Of a stretch of DNA of 43,061 bases, positions 9,211 through 17,491 are shown one piece after another. Made by a program: the position numbers and the translations under genes. The stretch spans positions 1 to 43,061 of the forward strand of contig DVKO01000142.1 in NCBI GenBank assembly GCA_018715985.1. The letters are read 5' to 3'. Positions within the stretch are counted from its first letter, which is position 1. Each line of letters begins with the position of its first letter. The notes under the pieces are model-generated. The model was given only the letters and a program-made list of their open reading frames with translations. It was not told the origin of the DNA and made no database searches. The DNA is from Candidatus Enterenecus avicola. Its GTDB lineage: Bacteria > Bacillota > Clostridia > Oscillospirales > Oscillospiraceae.

Positions 9211-12200
9211 TTGGATCAAATTTCTGCTGGTGATGTGCGCGGTGGCCCTTCCGTTCCTGCTCTTTGTGCTCCTCAACGCCAAGGCCAACCTTCCCAAGAA
9301 AATCCGGAATCGACAGCTGCTCATGCCCATTGTGGCCCTGGTGTACGGCATTGCGGCGGTGTTTCTGCTGTCCTACATCAACCAGTGGATCGCCTGGATC
9401 CTCAGCCTGGTGCCGGGCTGGCTGGACCGCGTCCAGAGCTGGAGCGAAGAGGCCCTCAACGGCAACCTGAGCTTTTTGGGTGAGGCTGCAGCTTGGTTGG
9501 CGGAGGGGATTCGTACCCTGCTGGCCTCCAGCCAGCTCATGTTCTGGCTGTGCATTGCGGCCAACGCAGTGATTATGTTGGTGTTTGTCCTTATAAAGAA
9601 ACTGCTGTTGGCCATTTTCAAACGGGTGTTTGGCAAATCCACGGCTCTGGGAGATACGCTCAGCGGCCTGTTTTACGCCAGAGAGGAGGAGGGCTCAGAG
9701 GTATGGTATGTCCGGCCTCACCTGGGCCAGGCACGGACCTATTTGAAATTCTTCTACTATGGAGCGGTGGGCGTGTCCATTCTGGCCATGCTGGTATCTG
9801 GAGTACTGTACCGCAACCAGCTGCTGGGCGTTCCCTTTTACCCAGTGTTCGCCATTCTCATCCTGGGTGAGATGTACTTCTTTGTGGACGGACTGCTCAA
9901 AGGAGAAGAGGAAGAGGACCAGGTGGAGGGGGAGGACGACGAGGCCAAAAACGTGGTCAACTACTCTCTGCTGCGCAAGGCGCTGCGCAAGCTCTTCGGG
10001 GATAAGCTCCAGGCCGAGGGGACGGACGCCACCCATATGGAGGCGGACCTTCAGACCAACGAGGAGCTGCTCCATGCATGGCAGGCCGGTTCGGATGGGA
10101 TTGCCGAGGCGTACAGCCTGTTCATGCAGGGACAGGTGGCCCGGGGCGGGACGCTGGACCGCAATTATCTGGTGTCCGGTCTGGAACTGCTGCAAGGCAA
10201 GAGCATTCTGTTCAACAACCCCTTCTACTATGACCTGATTCCCTATGTGTCCTATTCCATGAACCGCACCCTGCTGCGCAACCGAAAGGTGCTGGTGGTG
10301 CTGGGCCGGCATGGCATTCAGGACGATTTGCAGCAGTGGTGTGAGGACGGCCTCACAGCGGTCACCAACGTGGAGCAGATGTGGCGGGTGGGGGTGCTCA
10401 CCCGCACCGCCCAGGAGCTGGACGTGGGCATTGTGACCCGCTCCAGTGTCCACGACTTGAAACTCCACGAGGCCAATGAGGATTTCTTCTCTCAGGTGGA
10501 ATTTGTCGTGCTGGTGGAGCCGTCCCGCCTGGTCACCACTGCCCAAATCGGCCTCAACTCTTTGGTGCAGGCGTGCAGACGGGAAGGGAAAAATATCACC
10601 TTCTGCTCGGTGGACAAAAACTGTGACGGCCTGGTGGATGCCCTCTCTCACATCCTGATGACCAGCCTCAGCGAGGTGGCGGCCACCAACCGCTACGACG
10701 GCGTGTGCTCCTATATGTGCTGGGAGACGGACCGGGAGCACTTGCAGCACCGGATGCTGCCCAACGTATCCCGGTATCTGGGTGTGGGCACCGAGCTGTC
10801 CTTTGCCGGACTGAAGCATCAGGTGGCCCACACGGCCTGGTACGGCGGAGAGGCATTTCCGGTGACGGATATGCACTGGATTGTCAAGCAGTATTACTAC
10901 GATCTGCTCCACTACGCCGGGCTGCCCATCTCACAAAAGAGCATCGACGACTATTTCCAGACTTCCCCCAACCTCTGGAATGCCAGAATCCAAAAAAATC
11001 AATACATCACGGTGGAGGATGAGTCCTGCAATATGTTCGAGATCAAGCGGGACTTTTCCACCCGCGCCACCGAGCAGAGCTTCATCAACATCATCTCTCC
11101 CGAGTACCTGCTCAAGGACTACATGGCGGACAACGGCAGCATCTTCAACACCGATCCCAAGGCCATCCCCTATGTGGTGGCCGACTATGCCAGAACGGTG
11201 CGGAATGTGGTGCTGCGGCTGTGCCTGCGGATGAGCGCCGGCATGGTGCCCGAGGAGGAGGTGCGCCAGGAGCTGATGCTGGTGGAGCAGGCACAGGGCA
11301 AGGTGGAGGACACCTTCTGGGATCTGGTGTGCAGCATCAACCGCCCCATTTCCAGCGGCCAAGACGACACCCAAGATCGGATCCTGCGGCGGGAGGCCTA
11401 TGGCAAGACCCTGGAGTTTGGGCCTGACGTCATCTGCGTGAAGAAAAAGTTCTCCATGAAAACCGGGAAGATGGAGCGGTACTTCCACATTGCCGACCCG
11501 GACTTCAAACAGATCCTGTTGTGGGATCTGCAAAGCGCCAGCTACATCGCCGAGGATGAGCACGGAGAGCGGCAGTATCTGGGCACCGAGCTTCGGGGCC
11601 AGATCTTCCAAAAGTATCTGCCCGGACAGTTCTTCACCTTCCATGGCAAGTATTATGAGATGCAGTCGGTGACCACTGACGGCCGGATTTTGCTCCGGCG
11701 CGCTGCCGACCACATCACCGGCAGACGCTCCTACCGCCAGCAGCGCAGCTATGTCATCACCCGCTGTGTCGATGCCCAGGGCATGGGTGACCAGCGGGAG
11801 GTCAACGGGATGCGGGTGATCCGCCAGTATGCGGATTTGCAGGTGGACACGCCGGCGTATTGGGAGATGGACCGGTACAACGATTTCGTCCATGGCCGAA
11901 AGGTGCTGGTCAACGGCATTCCCCGGCGCACCTACTACAACAAGCGCATCCTGCGTGTGGATCTGCCCCAGCCTGTGGATGGGGCGGTGTGTCAGACCAT
12001 TGCGCTGTTGTTTGATGAGATCTTCCGCACCATGTTTGCGGAAAACCACCCCTATATCGCCGTGACCGTTGCCTCTGAGACGGAACTTCCGTTCACGTAC
12101 CGCGTGGCCGGGCAGGACGGGGTGGAGCTGAACCCCAACAGCCTCTACTTCATTGAGGACAGCCAGATGGATCTGGGGCTGCTGGAGGCGGTGGAGCGAA

Positions 12201-13597
12201 ACCTGACCCGTGTGCTGGAAATCATCTGGGATTACCTGGACTGGCATATGGAGCAGGTGGAACAGAGCCTCAATCCGCCCCAGGAGCCGGAAGTGCCGGA
12301 CTACACCTTGCCGGAGCCCCCGGAGGGGACGGCGGCGGAGCCTGAGCCCAAGACCTGGATCGGACGTCTGTGGAAGAAAATCAAGAGCTTCTTCCGGCGC
12401 ATCGGGGAGTTCTTCCAAAAGCTGTTCCGGAGGAAAAAGAAAACTGAGGAGCCGGAGGAGCCTACCGGACAGGAGCCGGAGGAGCCCACCGGACAGGAGT
12501 CGGAGGAGCCCACCGGACAGGAGTCGGAGGAGCCCGCCGGACAGGAGCCGGAGGAGCCCGCCGGACAGGAGTCGGAGGAGCCCGCCGGACAGGAGCCGGA
12601 AGAGCCTGCTGACCAGCAGCCAAAGGATGCGCCGCTCCAGAGCAGAAGTATGTACTCCAGCGCCATGGACGAGAGCCAGCCCAACGACGCCAACGACACG
12701 TTGGAGTATGAGCCGGAAAAGGTGTTGAAACCCACGGAAATCAAGACCATGGAGCGCAAGCCCTACCATGAGCGGTACTATCTGCTGTACGGTGGCACTC
12801 AGGTGCCGGAGCAGCTGGACGTGCAGGGAACCTGGGACTACCTGAAGGAGCACGGCTATGCAGACGGCTCCCTGAAGCAGGCCAGAAGCGGGAAAGAGAT
12901 TGCGGAGATGATCGAGAACAACTACGATCCCCGCAAGCCTGGCAGCCATTTCTGCGATTTCTGCGGGGTGGAGCTGATGGGCACCGACTACCAGGTGCTG
13001 TCGGATGGCCGGGAGCGCTGCACCACCTGCGGTAAGACCTCGGTGAAAACGGCCCAGGAGTTTGACCAGCTCTACCGCACCATTGCCCGGAACATGGAAG
13101 CGTTCTTCGGGGCCCGGATCATGAAGCCGGTGCGGGTGCAGATGGTCAACTCCAAGAAGCTGCACAAGAAGCTGGGCAAGACCTTTGTACCCACCGGGAA
13201 ATTCGATGGCAGGATCCTAGGCGTGGCCATTCGGGACGGAGATGGGTATTCCATCCTGGTGGAGAATGGAGCGCCCCGGCTGAGTTCCATCATGACCATT
13301 GCCCACGAGCTGACCCATATCTGGCAGTACCTCCATTGGGACGACAAGGAGATCGTGCGCAAGTACGGGAAGGATATGGAACTGGAGGTCTATGAGGGAA
13401 TGGCCAAATGGGTGGAGATCCAGTATGCCTATCTGATTGGAGAGCCGGCCGCCGCCAAGCGGGAGGAGATTAGCGCCCGCCTGCGGGAGGATGAATATGG
13501 TCGGGGATTCCGAAAGTACGTGGCCAGATACCCCCTGTCCATGGGCACACAGCTGGAGCATTCCACCCCCTTTGAGGACCGTTCCAAGCCCCTGTAA
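9203..13597 (+). CDS. Multi-pass membrane protein with C-terminal zinc ribbon and HExxH zincin domain
   Basis: This 1464-aa protein starts at the ATG at 9203, inside the last codons of the upstream gene, with GGAGGAG just before it. About five transmembrane helices fall within residues 1-235. A soluble region of about 840 residues (250-1090) follows with no domain I can name. It contains the segment VLVVLGRHG and FVVLVEPSRL, which faintly recalls a degenerate P-loop/helicase fold. Residues 1085-1140 are seven 8-residue repeats (EEPTGQEP type). After them comes a zinc ribbon (C1251, C1254, C1273, C1276). A metallopeptidase-like motif HELTH is at 1368-1372, with a likely third ligand Glu at 1398 in an EGMAKW context, as in gluzincins. 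The active-site residues are all present, so proteolysis is plausible. The substrate is unknown. Confidence 0.8.
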   Translation: MIDWIKFLLVMCAVALPFLLFVLLNAKANLPKKIRNRQLLMPIVALVYGIAAVFLLSYINQWIAWILSLVPGWLDRVQSWSEEALNGNLSFLGEAAAWLAEGIRTLLASSQLMFWLCIAANAVIMLVFVLIKKLLLAIFKRVFGKSTALGDTLSGLFYAREEEGSEVWYVRPHLGQARTYLKFFYYGAVGVSILAMLVSGVLYRNQLLGVPFYPVFAILILGEMYFFVDGLLKGEEEEDQVEGEDDEAKNVVNYSLLRKALRKLFGDKLQAEGTDATHMEADLQTNEELLHAWQAGSDGIAEAYSLFMQGQVARGGTLDRNYLVSGLELLQGKSILFNNPFYYDLIPYVSYSMNRTLLRNRKVLVVLGRHGIQDDLQQWCEDGLTAVTNVEQMWRVGVLTRTAQELDVGIVTRSSVHDLKLHEANEDFFSQVEFVVLVEPSRLVTTAQIGLNSLVQACRREGKNITFCSVDKNCDGLVDALSHILMTSLSEVAATNRYDGVCSYMCWETDREHLQHRMLPNVSRYLGVGTELSFAGLKHQVAHTAWYGGEAFPVTDMHWIVKQYYYDLLHYAGLPISQKSIDDYFQTSPNLWNARIQKNQYITVEDESCNMFEIKRDFSTRATEQSFINIISPEYLLKDYMADNGSIFNTDPKAIPYVVADYARTVRNVVLRLCLRMSAGMVPEEEVRQELMLVEQAQGKVEDTFWDLVCSINRPISSGQDDTQDRILRREAYGKTLEFGPDVICVKKKFSMKTGKMERYFHIADPDFKQILLWDLQSASYIAEDEHGERQYLGTELRGQIFQKYLPGQFFTFHGKYYEMQSVTTDGRILLRRAADHITGRRSYRQQRSYVITRCVDAQGMGDQREVNGMRVIRQYADLQVDTPAYWEMDRYNDFVHGRKVLVNGIPRRTYYNKRILRVDLPQPVDGAVCQTIALLFDEIFRTMFAENHPYIAVTVASETELPFTYRVAGQDGVELNPNSLYFIEDSQMDLGLLEAVERNLTRVLEIIWDYLDWHMEQVEQSLNPPQEPEVPDYTLPEPPEGTAAEPEPKTWIGRLWKKIKSFFRRIGEFFQKLFRRKKKTEEPEEPTGQEPEEPTGQESEEPTGQESEEPAGQEPEEPAGQESEEPAGQEPEEPADQQPKDAPLQSRSMYSSAMDESQPNDANDTLEYEPEKVLKPTEIKTMERKPYHERYYLLYGGTQVPEQLDVQGTWDYLKEHGYADGSLKQARSGKEIAEMIENNYDPRKPGSHFCDFCGVELMGTDYQVLSDGRERCTTCGKTSVKTAQEFDQLYRTIARNMEAFFGARIMKPVRVQMVNSKKLHKKLGKTFVPTGKFDGRILGVAIRDGDGYSILVENGAPRLSSIMTIAHELTHIWQYLHWDDKEIVRKYGKDMELEVYEGMAKWVEIQYAYLIGEPAAAKREEISARLREDEYGRGFRKYVARYPLSMGTQLEHSTPFEDRSKPL
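12455..12622 (+). repeat. Seven tandem 24-bp repeats encoding EEP(T/A)GQE(P/S)
   Basis: Units of 24 bp begin at 12455, 12479, 12503, 12527, 12551, 12575 and 12599. They are nearly identical at the DNA level; the last unit is diverged (EEPADQQP). The first units carry Thr and the later ones Ala, which suggests copy-number change by slippage or recombination. The encoded acidic Pro-Glu linker separates the membrane-proximal part from the zinc ribbon and zincin domains. Confidence 0.9.
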
Positions 13598-13608
13598 GTA
13601 CAGAGCGA

Positions 13609-13644
13609 AATGTGCCTGACGTCTGGATCGGCGTCAGGCACATT
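13609..13644 (+). terminator. Perfect 13-bp hairpin between operon genes
   Basis: Arms at 13609-13621 and 13632-13644 are perfectly complementary around a 10-base loop. No T-run follows. It lies 11 bases after the zincin gene and 72 bases before the channel gene, so it may act as an attenuator or 3'-end stabiliser. Confidence 0.5.
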
Positions 13645-13716
13645 GTGCGAAAGGAGAAAGATCAGCCGGACGCAGTGGGAGAGATGGGCGTCCGGACCGA
13701 ATGGGAGGCGTAATGG

Positions 13717-15831
13717 ATGAGAAGACGCTTGAGAGAGTGGATCAGTATGAAGGTGGCAAAACAGCCGGGGACGGTGGTCCTTTTGGCCATTTTGCTGTTC
13801 AATGTGGTGTTCTTTCTGCTGTCTGCGCTGATTGTCAGCAGTTTCTCGGTGACGGGCACCGAAAAAATGGGGTTTCTTGAGGCGGCGTTTTACACCATCA
13901 CCATGATCCTGGATGCCGGGTGCATTCAGTTTGTGCTGGATGAAGTGGGGCAGGTGGGCGTGTCCGTGGTGCTCATCTGCATTGGCATCATCATCGTGGG
14001 GATGATCACCTTTACCGGCGCAGTCATCGGCTATATGGCCAACTACATCTCCAGCTTTGTGGAGAAAGCCAATACAGGGAGCAAAAAGCTGGTGATTTCC
14101 GACCATGTGGTGATCTTGAACTGGAACACCAGGGCCTCAGAGATCGTCAACGACTTGTTGTTCTGTGAGGACAGGCAGAGCGTGGTGGTGTTGGCGTCCA
14201 GTCGAAAAGCGGAGATTGAAAAGGAGATCGAAGAGCGCCTGGCTGACACCATTCACCGGGAGAATGCCTCCCTCAGAGAGCGGTGCAAAGGGTATGGACC
14301 CATTCGGGGCACGCTGCGGTACTACCGGCAGCATATGCGCCAGACAGTGACGGTGGTGGTGCGGGAGGGCGACGTGTTTTCCTCCAAGCAGCTCCATGAC
14401 ATCTCCCTGGAGCACGCCAAGACGGCGATTATTCTGGGCAATGACATCAACAATACGGTGTGCAAGTTCGAGCAGCGAGAGCGGAATGAGCAGTTGTACC
14501 GGGGCAATGCCCAGACCATCAAGACCTTGATGCAGGTGGCGGATATTACCGGGGCGGAGAGCTCGGACGACGATCAGAAAATCATTGTGGAGATCACCGA
14601 CGACTGGACGGCGGAATTGGTGGAAAAGATCATTGCGTGCAAACAGGTGGATGGAAAGTGTAAGATCGTTCCCGTCAACATCAACCACGTGTTGGGACAG
14701 ATCCTCTCCCAGTTCTCCCTGATGCCGGAGTTGAACTTGGCCTATGGGGAGCTGTTTTCCAACCAGGGCATGACCTTTTATGCCCGTCGGCAGGAGATGG
14801 AGGAGGACGACACCTTTATCCGCCGTCACCTGGCCCAGCATCGGCGGTCCATTCCGCTGACCTTTATGATGAATGACCGGAAGAGCTACGCCTTCTATGC
14901 CGCAGGATCGGAAAAGGATATTTTGCGCCGGGATGAGGAAAAACCCTCTTCGTTTGGGGTGAAGCTCAACCACAACTACTGGATTGAGAGAAAAAACGTC
15001 ATCATTCTGGGCCACAACAGCAAGTGCAGAGAGATCATGGGCGGCTTCCAGGCGTTTCGGAGCGAGTGGAATTACAAGGACGGTTCTGGCGAGATCCTCA
15101 ACCTGATGGTCATCGACGATGAGAAGTCCCTGGAGCGCCTGGACTATTACAGGGATTACCCCTTTGTGACCCAGACGGTGGCTGCCAGCATTTACGACAA
15201 AGAGATCATCTGCGATACCATCAAACGGTTCATCGCATCCAACGAGGAGGACACCAGCATATTGATCCTCTCTGACGATGATGCGCTCAACGAGGACATC
15301 GACGCCAACGCCCTGGCCAATCTGGTCTATGTTCAGAACATCATTGAGGAGAAAAAGCTGTCCGATCCCAACTTTGATGTGGAGAGCGTGGACGTGATTG
15401 TGGAGATCATAGATCCCAAACACCACGATGTGGTCAACAGTTACAGCGTCAACAATGTGGTCATCAGCAATCGGTACATCAGCAAGATGATTACCCAGAT
15501 TGGGGAGAAAGAGGCGTTGCAGAGCTTCTATGCGGACATTCTCACCTATGACGCGGAGGGGGCGGAGGTCTACGAGAGTAAGGAGATCTACGCCAAGAAG
15601 GTCAGCCGCTTCTTCGAGGAGATCCCTCCACGATGCACGGCCAGAGAATTGATTCGGGCGGTCTATGAGGCGTCCGCAGATGAACGCCTGCCCGCCAGCC
15701 AGCGCAACCCCGCCATCGTCCTGGGGTATGTCAAGCCGGGAGGAGAGATGGTTCTCTTCCAGGGCGACCAGGAGGAGATATGGGTGGAGCTGACGGAGCG
15801 GGACAAGCTCATCGTGTTCAGCAATCACTGA
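13717..15831 (+). CDS. CASTOR/POLLUX-type ion channel with RCK-like domains
   Basis: This 704-aa protein starts at the ATG at 13717, 8 bases after GGGAGG. Two clear membrane helices (about 18-42 and 82-110) flank a pore-like hydrophobic segment. The segment contains LDAG, close to the ADAG filter sequence of plant CASTOR/POLLUX (DMI1) channels. The cytosolic part follows directly with VVILNWN, a typical opening strand of the NAD-binding RCK/TrkA-N-like fold in this family. A second such unit opens with NVIILGHNSK near residue 428. Length fits the family. The likely role is a tetrameric cation channel gated by a cytosolic ligand. As the last gene of the tubulin-like operon, before a strong terminator, it may link ion flux to the activity of that machine. 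The family call is strong and the operon role is inferred. Confidence 0.85.
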   Translation: MRRRLREWISMKVAKQPGTVVLLAILLFNVVFFLLSALIVSSFSVTGTEKMGFLEAAFYTITMILDAGCIQFVLDEVGQVGVSVVLICIGIIIVGMITFTGAVIGYMANYISSFVEKANTGSKKLVISDHVVILNWNTRASEIVNDLLFCEDRQSVVVLASSRKAEIEKEIEERLADTIHRENASLRERCKGYGPIRGTLRYYRQHMRQTVTVVVREGDVFSSKQLHDISLEHAKTAIILGNDINNTVCKFEQRERNEQLYRGNAQTIKTLMQVADITGAESSDDDQKIIVEITDDWTAELVEKIIACKQVDGKCKIVPVNINHVLGQILSQFSLMPELNLAYGELFSNQGMTFYARRQEMEEDDTFIRRHLAQHRRSIPLTFMMNDRKSYAFYAAGSEKDILRRDEEKPSSFGVKLNHNYWIERKNVIILGHNSKCREIMGGFQAFRSEWNYKDGSGEILNLMVIDDEKSLERLDYYRDYPFVTQTVAASIYDKEIICDTIKRFIASNEEDTSILILSDDDALNEDIDANALANLVYVQNIIEEKKLSDPNFDVESVDVIVEIIDPKHHDVVNSYSVNNVVISNRYISKMITQIGEKEALQSFYADILTYDAEGAEVYESKEIYAKKVSRFFEEIPPRCTARELIRAVYEASADERLPASQRNPAIVLGYVKPGGEMVLFQGDQEEIWVELTERDKLIVFSNH

Positions 15832-15886
15832 CGCAGGGCTGGGCCGCTGCGGGAAGGGGAGACCTCCATCCATCGGATCTAACGCC

Positions 15887-15926
15887 AACAGCAGCTGTTT
15901 CATGTTGGGGAACAGCTGCTGTTTTT
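15887..15926 (+). terminator. Rho-independent terminator of the vWA/tubulin operon
   Basis: A perfect 13-bp stem (15887-15899 with 15911-15923) with an 11-base loop runs into TTTTTCT. It ends the five-gene operon 55 bases after the channel gene and insulates the sigma-factor operon. Confidence 0.9.
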
Positions 15927-15941
15927 CTCTGCGTTATGAAT

Positions 15942-15947
15942 TATAAT
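15942..15947 (+). promoter_or_regulatory. Candidate -10 box for the ECF sigma operon
   Basis: A consensus TATAAT lies 66 bases upstream of the sigma-factor ATG and just after the preceding terminator. The -35 position (about 15919-15924, CTGTTT) is poor and falls in the terminator's right arm. I also see no obvious ECF-type autoregulatory promoter. Confidence 0.4.
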
Positions 15948-16013
15948 GGGAAGTGCAACCAGTGCGCCTTGTTTTCGGGATATAGGGTGAGGGAAGAAAA
16001 AGGAGGAGTGGCC

Positions 16014-16574
16014 ATGGAGGACGAACAAATTGTGGCGCTGTTTTGGCGGCGGGACCAGGAGGCCATTGTCCAGAGCCAGCGGAAATACCACCCCTATCTG
16101 AGCAAAATTGCCTACAACATTCTCCATGACCAGGAGGACAGCCAAGAGGTGGTCAATGACACCTATTTCAAGGCGTGGCAGTCCATACCGCCCCAACGGC
16201 CCAGCAAGCTATCCATCTATCTGGGACGGCTCACCCGCCATGGGGCCATAGACCGATACCGTCACCACACCAGTCAAAAGCGGCAGGGGGACACCTATGC
16301 CATGTGCCTGGAGGAGCTGGAGGAGTGCTGTGCCACCGGGCAGGACCCGCAGCAGGTGCTGGATGGGAAATTGCTGGCTCAGGCCATCAGCCGGTTCCTC
16401 TGCACCCTAAAGCCCCAGACCAGGGCCATGTTTTTGGGCCGCTACTACTTTCTCGATTCCCTCAAAGAGGTGGCGCAGTATTGCGGTGTCCATGAGAGCA
16501 AGGCCAAGAGCACCCTGTTTCGGGTGAGAAAGGCCCTGCGTGCGTATTTGAGACAGGAGGGGTTTGACCTATGA
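16014..16574 (+). CDS. ECF-type RNA polymerase sigma factor
   Basis: This is a 186-aa sigma-70 family protein. The ATG at 16014 was chosen because AGGAGG sits 7 bases upstream, although the frame is open further left. Region 2 spans about 8-85, including the core-binding helix DQEDSQEVVNDTYFKAW and a region 2.4-like helix around TRHGAIDRYR. Region 4 lies at about 118-178, with a helix-turn-helix near LKEVAQYCGVHESKAKS. There is no region 1 or 3, as expected for ECF sigmas. Its stop overlaps the next gene's start as ATGA, so the two are translationally coupled, typical of sigma/anti-sigma pairs. The operon output appears to be the serpin lipoprotein gene downstream. Confidence 0.9.
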   Translation: MEDEQIVALFWRRDQEAIVQSQRKYHPYLSKIAYNILHDQEDSQEVVNDTYFKAWQSIPPQRPSKLSIYLGRLTRHGAIDRYRHHTSQKRQGDTYAMCLEELEECCATGQDPQQVLDGKLLAQAISRFLCTLKPQTRAMFLGRYYFLDSLKEVAQYCGVHESKAKSTLFRVRKALRAYLRQEGFDL

Positions 16575-17470
16575 GGGGAGAACAGATCTTAGACGCCCTG
16601 GAGCAGGTGGACGAGGAGCTTCTGTATGAGGCCCAGGGGTTCCGCGGCCAAAGGAGGAAAAAGAGCAGGTGGCCTCTTGTTTCCTTGGCGGCCTGCCTGT
16701 GCCTGGTGGTGGCCGGAACCATGGTGGCACAGCTGTGGCGCAGCCCCATGGAGTCCAATGGCTCGGTGGGCAAGGAGAGCCACAATCAGATGGAAACAGA
16801 GCTGGAACATGGAAGCGGAGGGGTGTATGTGCCCCCTCTGGAAGCAAATGAAGGGGGAAATATGGTGACCGAGGCGGATGTGGCCAGCTTTTTCACCTAC
16901 CAGGGCCGCAGCTATGTGGCGTGCAGCCGGATTCCCGACGGCTCCCATTTGGTGGGGAAAAAGCTGGGCACCTCAGACGGACACGTGGACGAATGGACAT
17001 TGGAGAGCGGCTATATGGAGGACAGCGCCAGGGGGGATTTCTATGCCGTCAACGGCTATGATCCCACCCATCTGCTGTGTATGCAGGATGAGGAGGGCAG
17101 CGTCACCCTGTACTGGAACAACAACGACATCACGGTGAAAACCGGCAGCGATGTGTTGGAAACGGTGTTCCACCTGCCCGGTCAAGTGGTTGAAGCTGCC
17201 GTGCAGGGGCAGAGCATGGCGGGAGGGAGAGACATCCCCCACCTGGATCGGCTCCATGCATGGTTGGAGGAGCTGTGTAACACCCCAGCTGTGTCCGCAG
17301 AGGAGGCCAATCTGACGAGTAAGGACGTCTACGGAGACCTGATTTTGAAGAAGGCGGACGGAGTTACCGTACACCTGGTGCTCTACGACGGTGGTTATGT
17401 CCAGATAGAGGGACTGGATCCGGTGTGCTGGCAGCTGGATTGGACACCGGTTGTCCAGGGAAAGGCGTGA
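16571..17470 (+). CDS. Membrane anti-sigma-like protein with extracytoplasmic domain
   Basis: This 299-aa protein is coupled to the sigma factor by a 4-base overlap. A short charged N-terminus (1-33), which could hold the sigma factor, is followed by one transmembrane helix (about 35-54). An extracytoplasmic region of about 240 residues follows, with an acidic linker at 55-95 and a globular beta-rich part. No ZAS zinc motif (HxxxCxxC) is present, so it is not the classic anti-sigma type, and I do not recognise the outer domain. Role is inferred from position and topology: it likely senses an envelope signal and releases the sigma factor. The downstream serpin starts 21 bases after it. Confidence 0.7.
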   Translation: MRGEQILDALEQVDEELLYEAQGFRGQRRKKSRWPLVSLAACLCLVVAGTMVAQLWRSPMESNGSVGKESHNQMETELEHGSGGVYVPPLEANEGGNMVTEADVASFFTYQGRSYVACSRIPDGSHLVGKKLGTSDGHVDEWTLESGYMEDSARGDFYAVNGYDPTHLLCMQDEEGSVTLYWNNNDITVKTGSDVLETVFHLPGQVVEAAVQGQSMAGGRDIPHLDRLHAWLEELCNTPAVSAEEANLTSKDVYGDLILKKADGVTVHLVLYDGGYVQIEGLDPVCWQLDWTPVVQGKA

Positions 17471-17491
17471 CAAGAAAGGGAGGAACGAGAC

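Noticed and set aside
12445-12622. Reading the 24-bp repeats as a CRISPR
   Set aside because: Units are contiguous without spacers and in frame with a protein repeat.
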